15,527 nucleotides of DNA from an uncultured Lachnospiraceae bacterium (lineage in GTDB: Bacteria > Bacillota > Clostridia > Lachnospirales > Lachnospiraceae). Positions within the stretch are counted from its first letter, which is position 1, and each line of letters opens with the position of its first letter. The DNA is taken from the NCBI GenBank assembly GCA_946623295.1, contig CAMOQY010000012.1, forward strand, positions 1 to 15,527, read 5' to 3'. Under the pieces are notes generated by a model that saw nothing but the letters and a program-made list of their open reading frames with translations, had not been told where the DNA came from and did no database searches. The position numbers and the translations under genes are program-made. This document shows, in pieces, positions 7,199 through 14,600 of the stretch.

Positions 7199-8712
7199 TT
7201 ATTCCTGGGATGGCGTCCTTTGTTGTGCTGGATGCCGCGTTTCTTCATACGGGCCTGCCTGTTCTTTCCTGAAGAAGGTCTTCTCTTCTTCGCGGGCTTT
7301 CTGCCGTTCATGGCGGCATTATACTCGTCCAGAGTCATGCTTCCGGGCGTGTCCGCATCGTTATCCGCTGTATCGGCGCCGTTTTCGGCATCGCTCTTCT
7401 CCGTCTCCTGCGAGGCGCCGGTCATATCATCGCCGGTCTCATCTTCTGACTCGCCGGCAGTCTCCTCTCCGGGCGCGGGCTCGGGCTCTACAAACTCCGG
7501 TACCGGCTCAGGCTCGGGGATATCCCCGTAAGCAAGCGACTCCTCCGGATTTGCGGAAAGCATTATTTCCGACGCGCGCAGGGAAACGGCCAGAGCCTCG
7601 GTCATAACGCCGGGTGCGTAAGCAGCGGAGCTCTGCTCCTGCTCTACGTCTCTGATGATATCAAATTCATCGGCCGAGAGCTTTTTAAGGCGGTCGATGA
7701 TCCTGGGCATAAAGGCCTCGTCGGTAAGCTGGGTATCCAGCATCCCGTCATCCTCCATGTCGTTGCGTATATTGTAGCGGAAATTCAGATACTGGACCGC
7801 CGCCGCCCTGTAGAGATCGCGCAGATACGCCTCGGGCACGTCCTCCAGGTTTTCCTGGATCAGCATACTGTAGCCTGCGCTCTCGTAGCCCTCGATAAAC
7901 TGCCAGAGGGTCAGACATCTGCGCATGTTCGGATTCTTCATGATCGCATTCGTATGCATGATAGGCGGACGCACAAAGCTCTGGCCCATGTTCCTTGCGA
8001 ACTCCGATCCGGCGTAGGTCTGCACTATATCGTATATCTTTACCACGCGCTTCCACAGATCGGTGGTCTTTGAGTAATTCTTTTCGACGAGATCGGAATC
8101 ATCCGTAGGCTCCGCGATCTCCAGAGTAAAATGCATCTTTCCCTTGAGGTCTCCGTGGGAAAATGACTGTTCCATGACAAGCGAGGTCTCGCGGGTATCC
8201 TGGCCCTCGTTCTTTGCCACGTCATAGCGCATGGCGACAAAGGTCATCAGACGGTTGATGAGCGTATTCAAAAACTTATTCTCGTAGGTCTGGAGAGTCT
8301 CTTCACGAAAGACGTTAAGAAGCTTTGAGGGCGTGACCGTGTCGCCCTCGATCTTTGAGATAAGATCCGTATGCTGCGCCAGATGCTTCACGGAGGCAGG
8401 CGAGATATTCTTTGACATCTCGATGGGAAGGACTTCTTCTCTCTCCATGATGTATTTTGACGGATTGCGGATAGCCGCGTCAAGATAAGGCAGAGCATCC
8501 TCGATAGCGTTTACCCAGGTCTCATCGATTGCGCGCAGCATATAGCGCTTTTTCAGCTCGACGCTGGCCTGCCCGCTCTGGAGCATGGCCATAACGGAGC
8601 TGAAAATATCGCTCTCCTCGATAAGTATATCCATGAGAGTTCCGTTTTCCTGATGGAAGGCACGGAGCTCTCTGGCTGCTGTATTCTGATTGGCTGTGTT
8701 GGTTTCAGGCAT
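7195..8712 (-). CDS. DUF2357/McrC-like partner protein without visible nuclease
   Basis: I read this 505-residue protein as distantly related to the DUF2357/McrC group that pairs with McrB-like ATPases. The tentative basis is the stretch around TYENKFLNTLINRL (142-155), the PP...NAIMKNPNMRR region (249-265), and the McrB-like gene directly upstream. No PD-(D/E)XK nuclease motif is visible. After residue about 395 the chain becomes disordered: a Pro/Glu stretch, an acidic region rich in Asp, Glu, Thr and Ala (about 410-460), then a strongly basic end (471-505) rich in Lys and Arg. No signal peptide or membrane helix is present, so it should be cytosolic. GAGGGG precedes the ATG at 8712. Its stop overlaps the start of the downstream signal peptidase gene by 4 bp. 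A cytosolic adaptor for the AAA+ protein is the likeliest role, by inference. Confidence 0.6.
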   Translation of the reverse strand: MPETNTANQNTAARELRAFHQENGTLMDILIEESDIFSSVMAMLQSGQASVELKKRYMLRAIDETWVNAIEDALPYLDAAIRNPSKYIMEREEVLPIEMSKNISPASVKHLAQHTDLISKIEGDTVTPSKLLNVFREETLQTYENKFLNTLINRLMTFVAMRYDVAKNEGQDTRETSLVMEQSFSHGDLKGKMHFTLEIAEPTDDSDLVEKNYSKTTDLWKRVVKIYDIVQTYAGSEFARNMGQSFVRPPIMHTNAIMKNPNMRRCLTLWQFIEGYESAGYSMLIQENLEDVPEAYLRDLYRAAAVQYLNFRYNIRNDMEDDGMLDTQLTDEAFMPRIIDRLKKLSADEFDIIRDVEQEQSSAAYAPGVMTEALAVSLRASEIMLSANPEESLAYGDIPEPEPVPEFVEPEPAPGEETAGESEDETGDDMTGASQETEKSDAENGADTADNDADTPGSMTLDEYNAAMNGRKPAKKRRPSSGKNRQARMKKRGIQHNKGRHPRNK

Positions 8713-8744
8713 GTTTTATCCCCTCATCCACCGCTCTGCGGCCA

Positions 8745-8764
8745 CCCTTCCCGCATCGGGAGGG
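8745..8764 (-). other. Imperfect RNA hairpin between the AAA+ and DUF2357-like genes
   Basis: Eight base pairs with a one-base bulge and a 3-nt loop (arms 8745-8753 and 8757-8764) lie in the 80-bp gap between the two genes. No T-run follows on the minus strand, so it is not a terminator. It could be an mRNA processing or stability element. The rest of the gap shows only the ribosome binding site. Confidence 0.3.
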
Positions 8765-8792
8765 CAATCAATACGCGGGAGCGGCGCGTCCC

Positions 8793-10427
8793 TTAGAATG
8801 ACATCTTCTGCAGACGCTGCAGGTAAGCCACGCATTCCTTCATGGAATCCTTGCCAAAGAGGTTTCCGAGATAAAGGATCAGACCGCGGATCTCGTCACG
8901 GATGAGAGAAAGGTTAAGTGCCTCGAATTTGCGGAACACCTTTGTAGCGAGGATATAGTCGATGGCTTCGAGCTCAGTGCCTCCGCAGGCAACGTAGACC
9001 GGTACGAAGATCTTGAGCTGCTTCATGATACGGTTACCGAAAGCCACCCTGAATTTCTCGATGACGTAGAGATCGAGATTGCTGATCTTGTCAAGGATCT
9101 CCTGGCTGACAGGATTCTTTTCGACGGCTTCCTTGTACATCGCCTCTACGTGCGAGTAGCTGATATGCTTGGGAGCCGTATCGGGAGCCTCAAAAGGCAT
9201 ACCCTTGCTGTCCAGGTTGATAACAAGCGCGCGGTCGTAGACCTTGTCGGATACCGCGAAGGTGGAATCATCGTTATTTGCCGTACCGATGTACCAGACA
9301 TTCTGAGGGATCTGGAGCTTGCCGTCGTCCAGATGGGCGGGGTCGGTAGGCCAGGATGAAGGCACGATCTCTATGCGCCACTCATTCGGGTCGGGCATCT
9401 CGAGGACTGAAAGCATCTCGGCGAAGTAATACTCAACACGCGCGATGTTCATCTCGTCGAGGATGATGATATTGATATCGTCATTGTAAGAAGACTCGTA
9501 GATTCGCTTGAGGACCTCGGTCTCGTTGAACTTCTTTGTGAATTCGTTAAAGAAGCCAAACAGCTCGGAGCGGTCGCGCCACGACGGCTGTACGGAGGCG
9601 ATGGTCGCATCGTTCATAAAATACTTGCCCATGATATAAGGCAGCGAAGTCTTACCTGTACCGGAAATACCCTGAAGGAGGATAAGCTTTGTAGAAGCAA
9701 GTCCGGCAAACATAAGACGGATAGTCTTTATCTCATAGAACAGACGGCCTCTGGAGCAGGCGAAGTTCCTGATATCGTCACAGAGCTGCTCGAGGTTCAT
9801 GGAGTTGTCGTATTCGGGCGGCACGTAGTACGAATACTTTTCATCCACAGCCGACAGACGGAAGAAACGCTTGGATTCCGAAGGATTCACGTCCGCGCCG
9901 CTTCCCGAGGAAGCTGCAGCTGCTACGGGTGCTCCGGCAGCGGGCGTGGCAGGGACCATGCCTCCCACACCGGCAGTCAGTCCGACCTGGCCGGCTGCTC
10001 CGGCAGCAGTCTGCTCTTCAAAAATAGTACGAAGGTCGTCATAGCTCATACCCGTAGGGGCGATCTTAAGTGCAAGCAGACGCTCCTTTTCAGCTGTAAG
10101 CTGGATGACGTCACGGTGAAGATCTGCGACTTCCTCAAGCAGGTCCTCGTTTCCGACGATGGATTTGCGGAAGCGGATATATTTACGTACCAGAAGGACG
10201 ATAAGGAAGATGACGCCGCCTATGATCGCGTAGGTAAGAAGGATCGAGATCGTAGCAAGAATCCATGCAAGGACGTTGAAGCCGTCCTTGTAGCGGTTAA
10301 GCTGCTCGATATAAAGGGGAATATTGAAAAGCTGGGCAAACCCGGAGAACAATCCGGATATGCCGTTCCACAGGGAGCTCAGTATTGTCGTAAAGAAAGC
10401 AAAAAACCAGTTCAGAAAAGCATCCAT
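8793..10427 (-). CDS. Membrane-anchored McrB-like AAA+ ATPase
   Basis: The 544-residue protein joins a membrane anchor to a AAA+ motor of the McrB/MoxR type. Residues 3-35 are hydrophobic or amphipathic and a strong helix spans about 52-80. A charged, probably coiled segment (about 85-120) and a Gly/Ala/Pro-rich linker (about 138-177) follow. The ATPase core has Walker A GISGTGKTS (253-261, Lys259) and Walker B IIILDEMN (320-327) continuing as IAR. The LDEMN-AR form is typical of McrB. Sensor 1 lies in GTANNDDS (381-388) and the candidate arginine finger in YDRA (397-400, Arg399). McrB's N-terminal DNA-reading domain is absent and replaced by the anchor, which argues against a restriction role. 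GGAAGG lies upstream of the ATG at 10427. A DUF2357/McrC-like gene follows, and signal peptidase genes stand on both sides of the pair. The motor would face the cytoplasm. Confidence 0.85.
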   Translation of the reverse strand: MDAFLNWFFAFFTTILSSLWNGISGLFSGFAQLFNIPLYIEQLNRYKDGFNVLAWILATISILLTYAIIGGVIFLIVLLVRKYIRFRKSIVGNEDLLEEVADLHRDVIQLTAEKERLLALKIAPTGMSYDDLRTIFEEQTAAGAAGQVGLTAGVGGMVPATPAAGAPVAAAASSGSGADVNPSESKRFFRLSAVDEKYSYYVPPEYDNSMNLEQLCDDIRNFACSRGRLFYEIKTIRLMFAGLASTKLILLQGISGTGKTSLPYIMGKYFMNDATIASVQPSWRDRSELFGFFNEFTKKFNETEVLKRIYESSYNDDINIIILDEMNIARVEYYFAEMLSVLEMPDPNEWRIEIVPSSWPTDPAHLDDGKLQIPQNVWYIGTANNDDSTFAVSDKVYDRALVINLDSKGMPFEAPDTAPKHISYSHVEAMYKEAVEKNPVSQEILDKISNLDLYVIEKFRVAFGNRIMKQLKIFVPVYVACGGTELEAIDYILATKVFRKFEALNLSLIRDEIRGLILYLGNLFGKDSMKECVAYLQRLQKMSF

Positions 10428-10455
10428 CTATCAATATTCCTTCCAGATAACTAAC

Positions 10456-10494
10456 AAAAAACGAAAAGCCCTGCATCCTCAGGACGGCAGGGCT
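10456..10494 (-). terminator. Terminator-like hairpin inside the operon, between peptidase and AAA+ genes
   Basis: On the minus strand AGCCCTGC pairs perfectly with GCAGGGCT (10487-10494 with 10467-10474). The loop itself can form a small TCCT/AGGA hairpin. TTTTCGTTTTTT follows the stem. It lies 13 bp past the stop of the upstream signal peptidase gene and about 28 bp before the AAA+ start. That gap is too short for a separate promoter, so it probably acts as a partial terminator that lowers expression of the downstream genes. Confidence 0.75.
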
Positions 10495-10507
10495 CACATC
10501 ACTGAAT

Positions 10508-11392
10508 CTATTCGGCCTGCACCTTTTCAGCGGCTTCCTCCGCCTCGGTCACGGTCTCTTTAACCTCGGCAGCTGCGTCGTCCGCAGCTTTCTCAGCCTC
10601 CTGCGCAGCAGCGGCTGCATCGTCCGCGGCTTTTTTCGCCTCCGCAGAAGCATCTTTCGCGGCTGTCTCTGCCTGTGCGGCTGCATTTGCCTGCTGATTT
10701 TTGATGTACTCCTCGATGGCGCGCTGACGGATCAGCTCCTCATCTGCCTGAGTGATCTGCTTCTTGCCCTCGTTCTTTATAGCGAGGAACTTGCGGATGA
10801 ATACGATCAGCTCAAACAGGAAGAACAGCACCAGCGGGATAACTATCACTACCAGGAAGCCGGTAGGAGTCTGAAGGAAGGAAAGGAACTTGCCCAGTGA
10901 AGGGATCTTCGTGCCGTTCCACTTGCAGACGACCGCGCCAGGAAGCACAGTGTCGGTATCCTCGACGGGGTTGTTGTCACCCTTTGTAACGTAACCGGTG
11001 ACCGCACCGGAAGCATCCTTTTCGATCTCTATGATCCTGTGGGTGTTCAGATCTCTGTAGCCGTCGCCGTTGAGGTCGTCGACCGCAAAGGTTATAACGT
11101 CATCTACTTTGAGCTGCATCGCCTCTGCATCATCGAGCTTCTCGCCGATGATGATGTCGCCCGCCTTAAAGGTAGGGGACATGGAATCGGTCTGCACATT
11201 CAGGATCGTAGTGGCTCCGATGGAAGGGACGTTGTAGCTGCTGGAAGTCTGGGCAAAAGCCAGGACCGTGATCAGCGCGCAAAACGCGACAAATATCCAA
11301 AGGAAAACATTGCCTATGATGCCGAGAACTTTCCTCGCACCGGATTTCTGTTTTTTATCTGCGCCTTCCAGCAATTCTTTTTCTTCTGACAT
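10508..11392 (-). CDS. Signal peptidase I of the SipW / ER-archaeal class with Ala-rich cytosolic tail
   Basis: The 294-residue membrane serine protease is the first gene of the operon. After a charged cytosolic start, helix one spans about 22-46. The nucleophile is Ser70 in TDSMSPTF (68-75) and the base is His118 in NTHRI, giving the Ser-His pair of the SipW class. The acidic motif TKGDNN (136-141) and VED (143-145) follow. Helix two spans about 177-199. The last 95 residues should be cytosolic and form a long helix: first mixed charge, then an Ala/Glu/Lys/Asp-rich stretch (about 236-290) with near-repeats of KKAADDAA and EKAADDAA, possibly a coiled coil. The frame stays open to a GTG at 11410, but GAGAGGA (11402-11408) suits the ATG at 11392 and overlaps that GTG. 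It is separated from the downstream AAA+ gene by a terminator-like hairpin. A large surface-type protein gene lies upstream. Confidence 0.92.
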   Translation of the reverse strand: MSEEKELLEGADKKQKSGARKVLGIIGNVFLWIFVAFCALITVLAFAQTSSSYNVPSIGATTILNVQTDSMSPTFKAGDIIIGEKLDDAEAMQLKVDDVITFAVDDLNGDGYRDLNTHRIIEIEKDASGAVTGYVTKGDNNPVEDTDTVLPGAVVCKWNGTKIPSLGKFLSFLQTPTGFLVVIVIPLVLFFLFELIVFIRKFLAIKNEGKKQITQADEELIRQRAIEEYIKNQQANAAAQAETAAKDASAEAKKAADDAAAAAQEAEKAADDAAAEVKETVTEAEEAAEKVQAE

Positions 11393-11485
11393 ATCTAATG
11401 ATCCTCTCACCTTTTCAGGTCATAACACGGCATTCCGGCTCTTTTGACAATACAATACGAGCCATGTTACTAATAGCCTCAGTTT

Positions 11486-11513
11486 ATTATACATTTTTTC
11501 ACTCAAATGTAAA
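11486..11513 (-). promoter_or_regulatory. Sigma-A type promoter of the peptidase/AAA+/EAL operon
   Basis: On the minus strand, TTTACA (11508-11513) and a perfect TATAAT (11486-11491) are separated by 16 bp. The predicted start near 11479 gives a leader of about 85 nt. The leader can form two mutually exclusive stems: GGCTC/GAGCC (11437-11441 with 11459-11463), or an 8-bp stem with one G-U pair (11424-11431 with 11461-11468). No known riboswitch class was recognised. Confidence 0.75.
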
Positions 11514-11631
11514 CATTTTTCAGTAAAAAAACGGCAGAAAACCGTGTGAAAATGTCATAAAAACCACATTTACAAAGAGGTTTGTCCCGGCGGCAGTATC
11601 CCACGGGGCACATAACCCGTCCTATTTTACC

Positions 11632-11661
11632 AAAACCGCCGCCGGGAGGCCCGGACGGCGG
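11632..11661 (-). terminator. Rho-independent terminator of the large surface-type protein gene
   Basis: On the minus strand CCGCCGTCCGGG and CCCGGCGGCGG pair over 11 bp with one bulged T and a 3-nt loop, followed by TTTTGG. It lies 22 bp beyond the stop codon. It separates the large gene from the peptidase operon, although transcription runs the same way. Confidence 0.8.
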
Positions 11662-11683
11662 TAATGGTCCGCACTGCAGCCCG

Positions 11684-14600
11684 TTACTGGACGGTCACTT
11701 CTCTCCTGCCGGTCACGGAGAATGCAGTGGTATTCATCGTATAATCAAAGTTGGTATCCAGCGTCGTTACGTAGACGTCGTAGGTGCCTGCAGTGCCGCC
11801 GATTACAACATCGTACTTGCCTGCGGCCGTGCTGTCCTCGTCACCGGTCTGGCGCACAGCGTCAAAGACGGTGTACTCCACGGTACGATCGCCCTCGGTC
11901 ACGGAAACGGTCTGCTCCGTAGCCACCAGATTCAGGCTGCCGTCACGTGTGACGGTATGGGTAAGGCCTGTGCCCTCGACGTTGTATTCCAGTATAACAG
12001 CTGCCGGCGCAGGCTCCGCGCCCGTATAGTCCGTCGGGATCAGAGAATGTCCGTCATAAGCCGGAGCGGGGCTGGTAGTCACCGTAGTGGTAGTACCGGA
12101 GATCGACGTCGTGGCGACGTTCTGGACGACCTCGGTAGAGGTGGCTCCGTTCTGCGTGGTCTGGGTGGTCACGGTAGTAGTCGTTATCGTTCCTCCCGCG
12201 GAATTGGCATCCAGCGAGGTTACCGTCTCTGTGATCGTCTCCGTGCCGGTAACGTTGATCGTCGCCGGGCTGCCCGAGCTGTTCGTCACGACAAGAGTCG
12301 CATCGGCGGGGACGTTCTTTGCGGCATATCCGGTCAGCAGCGCACCCGTATTTGTCACGGTCAGGGTCTTGTCCTGACTCATGGCAAAGGTCGTAGTACC
12401 AGCAGACGCCGCCGTCGGAAGCGACAGGAATACGGACTTGGACGGATCCAGCGAGCCCTCGGTATCAAAGAGAACAGAGCCGGCCGCGTCCACGAAAGCA
12501 ACACCCTTCGGATAGTCAAGCGCCACGGTGGAGACGCGCGTCGTCTCGGTAGTGGTCGTCCTGATGCTGAAGTCCGCGTTTGCCGCGATATCCAGATAAA
12601 TCAGATATGCTCCGTCACCGTCAGCGGACCCGAGCGCGAACTCTCCCGCATCCAGCGGTACTTCGAAGTAGTAGACGGAGTTCATGGTGAGGTTGCGCCT
12701 GTTTCTGATAACAGCCGTATCAAAGATCTGGGCGTAGCCCGAAGGCAGCGAGCTGCCGGCCAGCGTGCCGTCCGAATTATAGTAATTTGTATCGCCCACG
12801 TAGCTGTATACGTAGTTGTGGCTGCTGTCTCCGTCGCCGTAGATCCCCGCAAGCTCCTTGATCGCGGTTATATTCTGATCGGAGTCGCGCAGTACGTGGT
12901 GCAGCGAGAAGAAGCTCTGGGTACCGTTTGATCCGCTGAAATACGTACCTGCCATAAAGGTCACACGTCCCTTTGTCGCGACGTGGAAATCTATGGAATC
13001 CTGAGGCATGGCGTAATCAGTGTAGGTCGTTCCGTTGATCACAGCCTTTGGAACCGTAACGGTGTCCGTTGCACTGATCTGGGCCTGCATAAAGTGCATG
13101 CCGTAGACGTAAGTCTCGCCGCGCAGCAGGTCGTTGACATCAGCAGAAACCTTTTCGTACTGGGTAGTAAGCCGGTTGCCTATACCGTACTGGGTGATGG
13201 TCTGCTGGGTGCCGTTTACTATGGTATATACGCGTCCGTTATTCAGTACGCCGTTCGCCAGGGACGCGCGGATACTCGCCCAGTTGCCCGCGGCGTTTTT
13301 ATTGTAGCGCGATACGCGGATATCACCGGGAGGCGCCGAATTGGTATTGCCGCCGCTGACGACGTATCCGGTATTCGTCGAAGCAGGCGCCGTATGGCCC
13401 TGATTCCACGCCAGCGGATAGTAAGTAGGATAAGTATTAATATCGACCGATCCCGTAGTGTCGTCCGTCGTGGTGTATTCGAGCGGATCGGACGCCTTGT
13501 TGGACGCGACTGCCGTCTCACTGGTAGTATCGAAAAGCGAATCACCCTCTACCGTAGCAGAGGCAGAGATGTCAAGATACATGAGGTAGGCGCCATTGCC
13601 ACTGGTAGAACCGAGAGCATACTCACCTTCATTCACCGGAATTTCAAAATAATAGAGTGCATTGTTCACCCAGGCGGAAGACGCTGGCGCTGTCAGCCAC
13701 GACGTATTGAATACAAGTGTAGAGCCTGCACTCTGTGTATTATACTCATATGAGCCATCGGTCTTTCTATAGATCATATTTATTGGCGTAATACTCGTAA
13801 TATTATTATTTCCGTCACGAGTTATCTGGTGAAGCGAGAAAAAGACATCGTTCTCAGAATCAAAGCCAACAGAAAAATATGTCCCGGCAAAAAAGTTAAT
13901 ATAACCTTTTTCCTTTAGTTTGAAATCTATACAGTCTTTCGGAACAGTGAAATTCGAGTAGGCTGTTCCGTTGATAATTGCAGACGGAATAGTTACAGTA
14001 TCACTGCTGGTTATAGACGCATTCATAAAATGAAGACCATATATCCATCTGTTGTCTTCATTAAACATCTGATCCAGACCTGCTCTCGCATCTTCGTATT
14101 TTTCAAATCCCGACATATCCGTACTCAGACCGCTGCCATTGATCGTGTAAACAGTGCTCGTACTTGTCAGATTAGACATAGCGTACTTTGATACTCTTAT
14201 GTCGCCCATCTGGTTTCGCTGGCTCTCTTCTCCGGTTGCTGATTCTTTGCCGCTGATTATATACCCGGTATTAACCGCCCGAGTTTGACTGATGTTATCG
14301 TCGCTGACAACCAGCGGGAAATACGTAGCGGGAAATCCGTTCGAACCCGTAGTTTGAGTGGTCTCACTTCCAACATACACGGTCTTCCACACATTTTGCT
14401 GATTAATGCTCTGACTGTTATAGGTTTCAAGACCCTGCGGAGTGGTCGAAACACCTAAAACAGGAGCAAGGGTAAGATAATAGGTTGTTCCTCCTTCATT
14501 AAATGAAACGCCGTTTGATGAAACACTCCAGTTTGTAGCACTTGATTCAGTTGTCATTTCTGACAGGGAAACACCCGACGAGTTTCCAATCACGTAATAT

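Noticed and set aside
7195..10427. McrBC-type restriction system
   Set aside because: The AAA+ protein has a membrane anchor instead of a DNA-reading domain, the partner lacks a visible nuclease motif, and the pair lies between signal peptidase genes.
11393..11410. GTG start extending the first peptidase by 6 residues
   Set aside because: No good ribosome binding site precedes it; GAGAGGA instead serves the ATG at 11392.
11525..11539. Second terminator on the minus strand (CGG-loop-CCG followed by seven Ts)
   Set aside because: The stem is only about four base pairs. The strong terminator at 11632-11661 already ends the upstream gene.
11393..11683. c-di-GMP riboswitch ahead of the peptidase operon
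   Set aside because: Looked for because of the EAL gene. None of the conserved blocks of known c-di-GMP riboswitches were seen in this stretch.
11582..12931. 449-codon open frame on the plus strand opposite the large surface-type gene
   Set aside because: Its translation is Arg/Gly-rich low-quality sequence without motifs, while the minus strand carries the continuous repeat protein. It also begins within the terminator region of that gene.
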